64,000 nucleotides of DNA from Prorocentrum cordatum (Eukaryota; Sar; Dinophyceae; Prorocentrales; Prorocentraceae). Below the pieces are notes generated by a model. That model was not told the origin of the DNA and ran no database searches. It was given only the letters and a program-made list of their open reading frames with translations. The DNA is taken from the NCBI GenBank assembly GCA_963575745.1, contig CAUYUJ010003891.1:764193-828192 (forward strand), written 5' to 3'. The position numbers and the translations under genes were made by a program. Of this stretch, positions 21,452 through 30,056 are shown piece after piece (position 1 is the stretch's first letter; each line of letters starts with the position of its first letter).

Positions 21452-22060
21452 ATGGCGACCCGGCGGAAAGGCCGCCCGCGCCTGGAGGCGCGGCGCGAGT
21501 TCTGGCAGGCCGCGGACGGCTTCGGCGGCAAGCAGCACGTGCGGGTCACCAAAGTGACGGGGCACGCCGCGGCCCGCTCGGTCCGCGACGGCTACGCCGC
21601 GATGAACGACTACGAGGACAACCGCGCCGCGGACGGCTTCGCCAAGAAGGGTGCCGAGCTCCGCCCCACATGCGAGGCGGCGGTGAAGCGCGTCGAGCTG
21701 GCCGACGCGATCGCAGTAGCGACGGCCCGCTGGCTCGGCGAGGTGCTGCAGCTCGGGGGCGCCGCCCTCGCGGCGGCCGACGGCGCGGACGCGGGCGTGG
21801 CGGAGCCGACCTGCCGCGGGCGCGGGCGCGGACGGCGGGGCGCTGCGCGCTGCCGCGGCGGCGGGCCAGGATGCAGACGCTGGCCCTGCACTGCGCGCGG
21901 CGCGGCGGCCTCGGACGCAAACGGGGCGCGCTGGCTCTGCAACGCCTGCGCTGGCCGCTCGGACGGCATGGCCGTCCGCGGTGGGCCGCCTGGGCATCAG
22001 GCACCGGCGCGGAAGCGCGCGCGGGCGCCGAGCTCGGGGGCGGACGGCCCGAGCCGCTGA
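21452..22060 (+). pseudogene. RNase H-like C-terminal fragment of a retroelement
   Basis: 203 codons. VRVTKVTGHAAARSVRDGYA followed by MNDYEDNRAADGFAKKGAEL matches the end of RNase H domains in LINE polyproteins: VKGHA, then a conserved Asn and the Ala-Asp of xNxxADxLAKxGA. The start of the domain with its first catalytic residues is absent. Downstream, WPCTARGAAASDANGARWLC and NACAG give a Cys-rich tail. The fragment starts 35 bases beyond the kinase exon and runs the opposite way, so it may have inserted into the kinase gene's intron. Confidence 0.55.
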
Positions 22061-22184
22061 GCCGCCCGCGTAGCCGTCCGCGGGGGTGCGGCTCGGAGGC
22101 GAGGTGCCCGAACCGCTGAGCGCTCAGTGCGCTCTCCCCCCCACCTCCCTCCGTCGTGGGCCCGAGGGCCCCGTGTGTGCGCAT
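22061..22184. other. short GC-rich spacer
   Basis: No motif seen. Confidence 0.3.
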
Positions 22185-22300
22185 GCAAATCCCACCAGCC
22201 CTCTGGGCGTCGGTGGTTTTAACGAGTTTCCTCTTCCACCCCTCCCTCTTCCCCTTCGGGGAGGGGTTTACCCCTCCCCCTGCCCCCTCCCCACTGACCT
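22185..22300 (+). repeat. dispersed repeat AATCCCACCAGCCC, copy 1, with TTCG hairpin
   Basis: AATCCCACCAGCCCT is followed by GGGCG, then GGTTTTAACG, a C/T tract and CCCCTTCGGGG. The same order of blocks occurs at 41097-41180. The CCC-TTCG-GGG hairpin would be a very stable tetraloop in RNA. Confidence 0.6.
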
Positions 22301-22377
22301 GGACAGGGGGTTCCGCGGCGCGTTGGAGCGCCCAAGATCGACCCCTGGGAGGGCTAAAATCCGACACCCCTCACAAG

Positions 22378-22690
22378 GATCGTGGCTCCTGAGGGGGGGG
22401 CTGTAGTTAGGGCCCCCCCCTTCGTTGATCGATCTCCTCCAAGATGGCTCCGAGGCCCCCCAAGAAGCCCCCAGGAGGCCCCCAAGAGACCCCCAAGAGG
22501 CCCCAAGAGACCCCCCAGAGGCACCCAAGAAGCGCCCAGGACAAGAAGCGCCCAGGAGGCCCCCAAAGGCCCCAAGATGGCCCCAAGAGGCCCCAAGAGG
22601 CCCCCAGGAGGCCCCAAAGAGGATCCCGAACGGCCCACAGAGCCCCCCCCGAGGCACCCAAGACGCCGAAAAGCCCCTCAGGACGACCCT
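22378..22690 (+). repeat. CCAAGAGG repeat with GATCGATCTCCTCC leader, copy 1
   Basis: A leader with a G run, a C run and TTGATCGATCTCCTCC (22425-22440) precedes about 240 bases of CCCAAGAGGCCC units. The same leader and repeat follow at 57514 and 57785. Frames in both directions are open but repetitive. Confidence 0.75.
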
Positions 22691-22734
22691 ATACTCGCCT
22701 GGGCGTCGTTTCTGGACGGGCTGGTGGGGATACT

Positions 22735-22736
<2 letters not shown>

Positions 22737-22782
<46 letters not shown>
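22737..22782. repeat. TA microsatellite
   Basis: Alternating TA tract right after GGGGATACT. Confidence 0.95.
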
Positions 22783-22786
<4 letters not shown>

Positions 22787-24330
22787 CCGCAGGCGGAAGC
22801 GCCAGCGGCGGGAGGTCGCGGGCGGGCTACGGCCGCGGCTAGATTGCCCAGCGCGCGCGGGGGCCGCGGATCAGGCGGCGAGGGAGGCAGCGCCCAGGGC
22901 GACAGCCGACGTGCAATCCAGGGAGACTGAGACAGCCCCAGGACGGGCATGCAACGGTGCATCCAACGAGCCTGAGGAAAGGCACCGAGGAGACCAAGCG
23001 CAGCCAAAATGGCGCGTGAGGCGTTCCCAGAAGTCCAGATGCGAACAGAAAGGAACGTTCCCGATGACATCGATCCAGGGAGTCAGTCGGGTACCACAGA
23101 CTGACTGGGGACGTAAGTCCAGCGGAAAATTCTGGCGGTGACACGAAGTCGCGGCGCCAGAACGCGCATCCAGGGTGTGGGGCGAGACAGGAAACTTCCA
23201 CAACTGAGATGCGTCAGCCCAGATCCAACGAGTGGAAGGGCGCCGTAGTGCACGATGCACGGTCAACAACGTGGCGTGTGCACATCGAAAGTGTCTCAGC
23301 GCTACCCAAACCGAGTCGGATAGCACCCGAGGGACGGGGCCTCCGAATACCCAAGACGCATCCCTCAGAGCCACTTCGATCCAGGGTCACGGCGGAAGGC
23401 CTTTCAGCATTTAAGAGTCCCCGGGGACATCGATCCAGGGAGTCTGACGGGTAACACAGACTGACGGGGGATATAAATCCAGCGGAAAAACCTGACGGCG
23501 AATCCAAGATGCGACGCAAGAACGCGCATCCAGGGTGTGGAGCATGATGGCAGGAGAACCTTCCACAACTGAGATGCGTCAGCCCAGATCCATCGAGTGG
23601 AAGGGCGTCGTAGTGCACGATACACGGTCCAAGCTGGTGGGGGTACTTTTTTTTATACAGCTGCAGGCGGAAGCGCCAGCGGCGGGAGGTCGCGGGCGGG
23701 CTACGGCCGCGGCTAAATTGCCTAGCGCGCGCGGGGGCCGCGGATCAGGCAGCGAGGGAGGCAGCGCCCAGGGCGACAGCCGACGTGCAATCCAGGGAGA
23801 CTGAGACAGCCCCAGGACGGGCATGCAACGGTGCATCCAACGAGCCTGAGGACAGGCACCGAGGAGACCAAGCGCAGCCAAAATGGCGCGTGAGGCGTTC
23901 CTGACGGTCCAGATGCGAACAGAATGGAACGCTCCCGAGAACAACGATCCAGGGAGTCAGACGGGTACCACAGACTGACTGGGGACGTAAGTCCAACGGG
24001 AAATTCTGGCGGCGACACGAAGTCGCGACGCCAGGACGCGCATCCAGGGCGTGGAGCGTGACAGGAGAGCCTTCCACAACTGAGATGCGTCAGCCCAGAT
24101 CCAACAAGGAGGGGCGCCGTAGTGCACGAAACACGGTCGACAACGTGGCGTGTGCACATCCAAAGTGTCTCAGCGCTACCAAACCGAGTCGGATAGCACC
24201 CGAGGGGCGGGGCCTTCGTATACCCGAGACGCATCCCTCAGAGCCACTTCGATCCAGGGTCACGGCGGAAGGCCGTTCAGCATTTCAGAGTTCCCGAGGA
24301 CATCGATCCAGGGAGTCTGACGTGTTTTTT
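22783..24330 (+). repeat. 875-bp tandem duplication with a third partial copy inside
   Basis: The block starting CAGCCGCAGGCGGAAGCG at 22783 restarts at 23658 and matches through nearly its whole length to 24325. Within the first unit, 23421-23635 is a partial extra copy of 23065-23270 (shared GAACGCGCATCCAGGGTGTG and TTCCACAACTGAGATGCGTC). GACATCGATCCAGGGAGTC recurs at each sub-boundary. No coding signal. Both full units carry AGCCAAAATGGC (23002-23013, 23876-23887), the reverse of the spliced-leader core. Confidence 0.85.
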
Positions 24331-24354
24331 TTCCCCTGGGGCCACGTGAGTACT

Positions 24355-25053
24355 TTAGCCCCCGGCGGCCGCCGTCGCCGCCGCCTGGACGACCAGCGCC
24401 AGCGCCCGCTGCCACTGCCCGCCCTTCTCACACATGAGGTTGGGCTCCAGCATCGCCACCGCCTCGATGAGCAGCGCCAGCGCCGGCTGCCACCGCCCGC
24501 TCTTCACGCGCACGAGGTTGGGCTCCAGCGTCGCAACCGCCATCTCGCTGAGCAGCGCCAGACCCGGCTGCCAACGCCCGCCACTCTCGCACGTGAGGTT
24601 GGGCTCCAGCACCACCATCATCTCGCTGAGCAGTGCCAGGGCCGGCTGCCGCAGCCCGCCCCTCTCGAACATGAGGTTGGGCTCCAGCATCTCTACGCCC
24701 CCGCTGAGCAGCGCCAGGGCCCGCTGCCACTGCCCGCCCTTCTCGAACCAGAGCCTGCCCTCCGACGTCTCCACCGTCCCGTTGAGCAGCACCAGGGCCC
24801 GGTGCCACTGCCCGCCCTTCTCGCACGTGGGGTTGGGCTCCAACATCGCCACCATCTCGCTGAGCAGCGCCAGGGCCGGCTGCCACCGCCCGCTCTTCTC
24901 GCACTTGAGCCTGCCCTGCAGCGTCGCGACCATGTCGCAGGGCACCATCAGAGCCGGCTGCCACTGCCCGCCCTTCTCGCACGTGAGGTTGGGCCCCAGC
25001 GTCGCCACCAACATCTCGCCGGGCAGCGCCAGCCCCGCGCGGCGCCCTGGCAA
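24355..25053 (-). repeat. array of eight shortened PPR-like repeats (26 residues each)
   Basis: The 232-codon frame reads repeated CEKGGQWQRALALLSEM... units, for example CEKSGRWQPALALLSEM followed by VAMLEPNPT. Units are 26 residues (78 bases; one is 27). The known PPR unit is 35 residues, and in dinoflagellates I recall it continuing LEPDVISYNAGISA; those nine residues are absent from every unit. True PPR proteins bind organellar RNA through two helices per repeat; units this short should not stack normally. The longer CCCH reading frame (24428-29590) crosses the same DNA in another frame, reading it as REGRAVAAGPGAAQ-type repeats. Confidence 0.75.
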
Positions 25054-28000
25054 GGAGGACTGCCGCCCCCATTATGCCACATGAGGAACGCGCCTCTCGC
25101 GCCCCGTCCCGCCGCCGCGGCCACAACGCGAGATCTGCGTCGGCCGCCCCGACGCACGGGAAACATGTCCACAAGCATTCGCCGCTGCTGACCGCCGTGT
25201 CAACGCCGCCAGCGCCGTCCGCCCCCTCTCCTCCCACCGTTTGGCTACTACCACCGATGCTGACTCCTCCGCTGTCGTTCCTCCTCGCTCCTTCGCCTCC
25301 TTCTCCACCTCCACTGCTGCCCCCACTGCCGTCCCTCCCACCTCCTACTGACGGGCTGCCACTGCCCGTTCCCCCCCAATCCGCCCACCGCTCCACTGCC
25401 GCCCCCCCTGCCTGAGCGGCGATGGGGCCCGCTGCCACTGCTCGCCCTTCTCGCGTGCACTGGTCGGGGTGCCAGAGCTCTTGACGGCGGGCTCCAGCTT
25501 CACCACCCACATCTCGCTGAGCAGCGATCGGGCTGGCTGCCACTGCCAGCACTTCTCGCACGCGCTGGTGTCGGGCTCCAGCTTCACCGTCCACATCTCG
25601 CCGTGCAGCGGTAGGGCCCGCGACCACTGCTCGCACTTCTCGCGCGCTCTCCCTGGGGTGCTGGGGATCACGACGTCGGGCTCCGGATTCTCTACCCACA
25701 GCTCTCTGTGTAGCGGTAGGGCCGGCTGCCCCGTGTTGTGGCTCATTATGTCGGGCTCCAGCCCCACCACCCGCTTTACTCTGAGCGGCGATAGGGCCCG
25801 CTGCTGCAGCTCGCCCTTCTCGCACGCTGGTGCTGCTGGAGTGGGTCGCTGGTAGGTCGCGGTGTGGCAGGAGTCGCACTGGTGCTGCTGGTCGCGGCGA
25901 AGCTGGTGATGACGTTGATGTTGTTGGAGTTGCACTGCAGGTGCTGCTGGAGTGGGTCGTTGGTTGGTCGTAGTGCTGCTGGAGTTGGTGGTGGTGCTGT
26001 TGGCGTCGGTCAGCTGCTGCTGGAGTCGGTCGTGGTACAGCTGGTGGTGGCGTTGATGCTGCTGGAGTCACGCTGGTGCTGCTGGAGTGGGTCGTTGGTT
26101 GGTCGCAGTGCTGCTGGAGATGGCGGTGGTGGTGGTGGTGTCGGTCAGGTACTGCTGGAGTCGGTTGTGCTGCGCTGGTATTGCTGTAGTGGGTAGCTTG
26201 CTGGTCGCAGTGCTGCTGGAGATGGAGATGGTGGGGGTGCTGCTGGTGACGGTCAGGGGCGGCTGGAGTCGGTCGTGGTGCAGCTGGTGATGGCGACGAT
26301 GTTGCTGGAGCCACACTGGTGCTGCTGGAGTGGATCGCCGGTTGGTCGCGGTGCTGCTGGAATTGGTGGTGGCGCTGCTGGTGTCGGTCTGGCACAGCAG
26401 GCGGAGCGGTGGTGCTGCTGGTGATGGCGTCGATGCTGCTGGAGCCACCCACAGTGCTGCCGCCGCCGCCTCCGCCGCCTCCGCAGCCGCCTCCGCCGCC
26501 TCCGCAGGCGCCGCCGCCTCCGCCGCCTCCGCCACCGCCGCCCCCGCCGCCTCCGCAACCGCCTCCGCCGCCTCCGCCTTCTCCATCCCCACTGCCCTCC
26601 ATCGCACCCAGCCGTGCCACTCCTCCACTGCCTTCCCTCTCTCCTCCTATTGGATCGCCGCCACTGCCTTCACCTCCTTCCCAACCTCCACTGCTGCCCC
26701 CACTGCCGTCCCTCCCACCTCCTACTGAAGGGCTGCCACTGCCCGTTCCACCCCAATCCGCCCACCGCTCCACTGCCGCCCCCCCTGCCTGAGCGGCGAT
26801 GGGGCCCGCTGCCACTGCTCGCCCTTCTCGCGTGCACTGGTCGGGGTGCCAGAGCTCTTGACGGCGGGCTCCAGCTTCACCACCCACATCTCGCTGAGCA
26901 GCGATCGGGCTGGCTGCCACTGCCAGCACTTCTCGCACGCGCTGGTGTCGGGCTCCAGCTTCACCGTCCACATCTCGCCGTGCAGCGGTAGGGCCCGCGA
27001 CCACTGCTCGCACTTCTCGCGCGCTCTCCCTGGGGTGCTGGGGATCACGACGTCGGGCTCCGGATTCTCTACCCACAGCTCTCTGTGTAGCGGTAGGGCC
27101 GGCTGCCCCGTGTTGTGGCTCATTATGTCGGGCTCCAGCCCCACCACCCGCTTTACTCTGAGCGGCGATAGGGCCCGCTGCTGCAGCTCGCCCTTCTCGC
27201 ACGCTGGTGCTGCTGGAGTGGGTCGCTGGTAGGTCGCGGTGTGGCAGGAGTCGCACTGGTGCTGCTGGTCGCGGTGAAGCTGGTGATGACGTCGATGTTG
27301 TTGGAGTTGCACTGCAGGTGCTGCTGGAGTGGGTCGTTGGTTGGTCGTAGTGCTGCTGGAGTTGGCGGTGGTGCTGTTGGTGTCGGTCAGCTGCTGCTGG
27401 AGTCGGTCGTGGTACAGCTGGTGGTGGCGTTGATGCTGCTGGAGTCACGCTGGTGCTGCTGGAGTGGGTCGTTGGTAGGCCGCAGTGCTGCTGGAGATGG
27501 TGGTGGTGGTGGTGGTGGTGGTGTCGGTCAGGTACTGCTGGAGTCGGTTGTGCTGCGCTGGTATTGCTGTAGTGGGTAGCTTGCTGGTCGCAGTGCTGCT
27601 GGAAATGGAGATGGTGGGGGTGCTGCTGGTGACGGTCAGGGGCGGCTGGAGTCGGTCGTGGTGCAGCTGGTGATGGCGTCGATGTTGCTGGAGCCACGCA
27701 GGTGCTGCTGGAGTGGGTCGCCGGTTGGTCGCGGTGCTGCTGGAATTGGTGGTGGTGCTGCTGGTGTCGGTCTGGCACTGCAGGTGGAGCGGTGGTGCTG
27801 CTGGTGATGGCGTCGATGCTGCTGGAGCCACCCACAGTGCTGCCGCCGCCGCCTCCGTCGCCTCCGCCGCCTCTGCCGCCTCCGCCGCCTCCGCCGCCTC
27901 CGCAGCCGCCTCCGCCGCCTCCGCAGGCGCCGCCGCCTCCGCCGCCTCCGCCACCGCCGCCTCCGCCGCCTCCGCCGCCTCCGCAGCCGCCTCCGCCTTC

Positions 28001-29590
28001 TCCACCTCCACTGCCCTCCACGCCGCCTCCGCCGCCTCCGCAACCGCCTCCGCCGCTTCCGCCTTCTCCATCTCCACTGCCCTCCATCGCACCCAGCCGC
28101 GCCACTCCCCCACTGCCTTCCCTCTCTCCTCCTATTGGATCGCCGCCACTGCCGTCCCTCCCAATCTCTCTGCCCGCGGTGTTGTTGCCGCCCGTCGTCG
28201 TGACGTGGGTCGTGCTCGTCGGTCGCGGTGCAGCTGGTGACGGCGCTGATGCTGCCGGGGTCGCACTGGTGCTGCAGGAGTACCGAGTAGCTTGCTGAGC
28301 ATACTCAAGACGCAACGCCGGCCACCGTGAGCCGGCCAACTCAACGGCTAGGGCGACGGCATCCCCTCCGGCCAGAATGACCCGCAGCCCCGCGGCCACG
28401 CGGCGATGCTGCTCCAGCGTGCCGAAGGCGAGCAGCTGCTGCCCCCCCCGCGCTGCTGGGAGCTCAATGGCAGCCCCCGTGCCGGCGCGGAGATCGTTGA
28501 GCAGCGCCGCGCCGTTGGCCATCAAGCGCCCGCGTCCACGGCCAGGCAAGTCCATCTGGAGCCACTGGCTGCTGCCCCTCCCGCGGGCTGTCCCCGCGCA
28601 CTCAGAACACTGGACCATGTCCACCTGCGCTGTCCAGCATGGCATGCCTCCAAATATAAGCGGCACGATCTCGCCAGCCTCGCGGCGGGCAAATGCACCG
28701 ACAGCGGAAGCGGTCTCCTGGCAGCGGGGGCAAGCCACGCGGCCCGCCCAGGTGCGTCGCCGCCGCCGGACCACAAGACCTCGCCAGAGGTGGCACAGGC
28801 GGCTCCGCGCGCGCTGCGCGTCCACCTCGGAGAGGGCCGTTGGCGCCGCGAGGGGCCGACTCGGCGCCAACGACACAGGCGCGTCGGTCAGCGGGTCCGT
28901 CCAGGTGCCCTCGTGCTCGAGCACTTGCCACTCCGTGCGTTTGACTGCGCGACGGGCCGGAGGGAGCATGAGGTTGGCGAGCGCGTCAATCCAGACGCCG
29001 AGCCCCCACTCCGATCTGACCTCCACGGCGGCACGGGCGCCCTGCAGAACGACGCGGCGAGCGTGGACTTGCGCACGGCGCTGGAAATCGAAAGTGACGC
29101 CAGCGCTGCCCCAGCGGAGGCGTAAGCTATCCATCCACCCGTCGACGAGCGAGCCTGCCGAAAGCGTGTTTCGCAGCAGTGCCCGAGTAACGATCCGCAC
29201 GTGGAGCGGTTGGTCAGACGCCTCCGTGAGGCTGCTGAGGAGCTCCTCCAGCAGACCAAGGTTGGTGACCTGTCCAAGATCAGCGGCCCGCAGGCTGTCG
29301 AGGAGGCAATCGTCGTCGAGCAGGTCCAGGGCTGGGAACTGCAAGGCCGAGCGGCGGAGGGAACACAAGTACGGGTCGTGGACGGCGACGCTGCTGGCTT
29401 GCACTCTCGCTACCCATCGGCCGTACAGTGACCGCATGTCGTGGCCCTGGGAGTTGAGAGTGAGGACGGCGTGCTCGAGGAGTCGCGGGGCCCCTGGGGC
29501 GCACGCTTGTTTGTCACTAGACCCCGTGTGACTGAATCTGCACCGGCCGATGGCATGCCATGGGCAACCCAACCCATGCCGGCACCGCAC
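24428..29590 (-). CDS. CCCH zinc-finger protein with long repeat-rich tail
   Basis: 1720 codons open from MRCRHGLGCPWHAIGRCRFS, where C3-x5-C9-x7-C17-x3-H21 makes a CCCH finger, a fold that usually binds RNA. Residues ~30-450 have natural composition: Leu-rich helices, then a possible second zinc site (CPRCQETASAV near 286 and MVQCSECAG near 325), then VEVRSEWGLGVW-like segments upstream of it. From ~455 on, the frame runs into Gly-rich strings (CCGCCTCCG repeats), Thr/Ser/His/Gln-rich 135-bp repeats, and PPR-like DNA read out of frame. The N-terminal 450 residues are the believable gene; the rest is probably satellite that happens to be open, or follows an unseen intron. No homologue is named. 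The nearest upstream gene on the strand is the IQ-motif protein. Confidence 0.5.
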   Translation of the reverse strand: MRCRHGLGCPWHAIGRCRFSHTGSSDKQACAPGAPRLLEHAVLTLNSQGHDMRSLYGRWVARVQASSVAVHDPYLCSLRRSALQFPALDLLDDDCLLDSLRAADLGQVTNLGLLEELLSSLTEASDQPLHVRIVTRALLRNTLSAGSLVDGWMDSLRLRWGSAGVTFDFQRRAQVHARRVVLQGARAAVEVRSEWGLGVWIDALANLMLPPARRAVKRTEWQVLEHEGTWTDPLTDAPVSLAPSRPLAAPTALSEVDAQRARSRLCHLWRGLVVRRRRRTWAGRVACPRCQETASAVGAFARREAGEIVPLIFGGMPCWTAQVDMVQCSECAGTARGRGSSQWLQMDLPGRGRGRLMANGAALLNDLRAGTGAAIELPAARGGQQLLAFGTLEQHRRVAAGLRVILAGGDAVALAVELAGSRWPALRLEYAQQATRYSCSTSATPAASAPSPAAPRPTSTTHVTTTGGNNTAGREIGRDGSGGDPIGGEREGSGGVARLGAMEGSGDGEGGSGGGGCGGGGGGVEGSGGGEGGGGCGGGGGGGGGGGGGGGGGGACGGGGGGCGGGGGGGGGRGGGGDGGGGGSTVGGSSSIDAITSSTTAPPAVPDRHQQHHHQFQQHRDQPATHSSSTCVAPATSTPSPAAPRPTPAAPDRHQQHPHHLHFQQHCDQQATHYSNTSAAQPTPAVPDRHHHHHHHHHLQQHCGLPTTHSSSTSVTPAASTPPPAVPRPTPAAADRHQQHHRQLQQHYDQPTTHSSSTCSATPTTSTSSPASPRPAAPVRLLPHRDLPATHSSSTSVREGRAAAAGPIAAQSKAGGGAGARHNEPQHGAAGPTATQRAVGRESGARRRDPQHPRESAREVRAVVAGPTAARRDVDGEAGARHQRVREVLAVAASPIAAQRDVGGEAGARRQELWHPDQCTREGRAVAAGPIAAQAGGAAVERWADWGGTGSGSPSVGGGRDGSGGSSGGWEGGEGSGGDPIGGEREGSGGVARLGAMEGSGDGEGGGGGGGCGGGGGGGGGGGGGGGACGGGGGGCGGGGGGGGSTVGGSSSIDAITSSTTAPPAVPDRHQQRHHQFQQHRDQPAIHSSSTSVAPATSSPSPAAPRPTPAAPDRHQQHPHHLHLQQHCDQQATHYSNTSAAQPTPAVPDRHHHHHRHLQQHCDQPTTHSSSTSVTPAASTPPPAVPRPTPAAADRRQQHHHQLQQHYDQPTTHSSSTCSATPTTSTSSPASPRPAAPVRLLPHRDLPATHSSSTSVREGRAAAAGPIAAQSKAGGGAGARHNEPQHGAAGPTATQRAVGRESGARRRDPQHPRESAREVRAVVAGPTAARRDVDGEAGARHQRVREVLAVAASPIAAQRDVGGEAGARRQELWHPDQCTREGRAVAAGPIAAQAGGAAVERWADWGGTGSGSPSVGGGRDGSGGSSGGGEGGEGARRNDSGGVSIGGSSQTVGGEGADGAGGVDTAVSSGECLWTCFPCVGAADADLALWPRRRDGAREARSSCGIMGAAVLLARAPRGAGAARRDVGGDAGAQPHVREGRAVAAGSDGALRHGRDAAGQAQVREERAVAAGPGAAQRDGGDVGAQPHVREGRAVAPGPGAAQRDGGDVGGQALVREGRAVAAGPGAAQRGRRDAGAQPHVREGRAAAAGPGTAQRDDGGAGAQPHVREWRALAAGSGAAQRDGGCDAGAQPRAREERAVAAGAGAAHRGGGDAGAQPHV
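25425..25842 (-). repeat. degenerate PPR-like segment, copy 1
   Basis: The - strand frame reads SAREKGEQWQRA, EMWVVKLEPAVKSSGTPT, ACEKCWQWQPARSLLSEMW, REKCEQWSRALPLHGEMW and GLEPDIMSHNTGQ: about five PPR-like units of varying length, some keeping the DVxxxxTG part missing from the 24355-25053 array. It lies in a frame different from the 1720-codon CCCH frame. Confidence 0.7.
26455..26600. repeat. CCGCCTCCG microsatellite/minisatellite, first array
   Basis: CCGCCTCCGCCGCC units with CAG and ACC variants. They read as Gly-rich sequence in the CCCH frame. The expanded counterpart is at 27840-28065. Confidence 0.9.
26801..27218 (-). repeat. degenerate PPR-like segment, copy 2
   Basis: Near-identical second copy of 25425-25842 produced by the 1377-bp tandem duplication, with the same units in the same order. 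The near-identity means the duplication is young compared with the decay of the PPR units. Confidence 0.75.
27840..28065. repeat. CCGCCTCCG microsatellite/minisatellite, second array
   Basis: Longer version of the 26455-26600 array. The 80-base length difference is the main change between the two 1377-bp copies. Confidence 0.9.
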
Positions 29591-29640
29591 GGTCCGCCGG
29601 CTGCCGTGGCCAGGGGCTCGCTCAGGCGTGGGTGGACCTG

Positions 29641-30056
29641 GTGCTGGGTTAACAGGTGCTGGTAGACCTGGTGTTGGTGCTGGTCGAGCTGGTGTTGGTG
29701 CTGGTCGAGCAGGTGCCGGTGCTGGGTGCTGGCGTTGGTGCTGGTCGAGCTGGTGTGGGTCGCAGTGCTGTTCGGAGTACTGGTCGTGCTGCTGGTCGTT
29801 GTGCTGGTCGTTATGCTGGTGCTTGTGTTGGGCGGAGTGCTGGTCGTGGTCCTGGTCGTTGTGCTGGTCGCTGTGCTGGTCGCTGTGCCGGTCGTGGTGC
29901 TGTTCGTGGCGCTGGTCGTTGTGCTGGTCGTGGTGCTTGTCGTCTCGCTGGTCGTGGCGCTGGTCTTCGTGCTGGTCGCTGTGTTGGTCGTAGTGCTGGC
30001 CGTTGCGTCGGTCGTTGTGCTGGTCGGACTGCTAGCCGTCGTGCTGGTTGGAGCGT
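29641..30056. repeat. 12-bp minisatellite GACCAGCACNNC, outer block
   Basis: On the - strand GACCAGCACAAC/GACCAGCACCAG-type 12-mers run without interruption (on + GCTGGTCGTNGT). The block fills the gap between the IQ-motif frame and the CCCH frame. It is open in most frames, reading as Thr/Ser, Asp-Gln-His or Pro-Ala-Gln-Arg strings. Confidence 0.9.

Larger units (their letters stand above)
25290..28165. repeat. 1377-bp tandem duplication inside the CCCH frame
   Basis: 25423 onward (GGGCCCGCTGCCACTGCTCG) is repeated almost exactly from 26800, an offset of 1377 bases. The match runs through PPR-like segments, CAGCAGCACC minisatellite and CCGCCTCCG tract; a third partial copy ends near 28165. 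Within it, 45-residue Thr/Ser/His/Gln units (about 135 bases) recur. 1377 is a multiple of three, so the open frame survives the duplication. Confidence 0.85.

Noticed and set aside
25864-28298. + strand frames rich in Trp/Cys/Leu or Pro opposite the CCCH frame
   Set aside because: Shadows of the CAGCAGCACC and CCGCCTCCG repeats.
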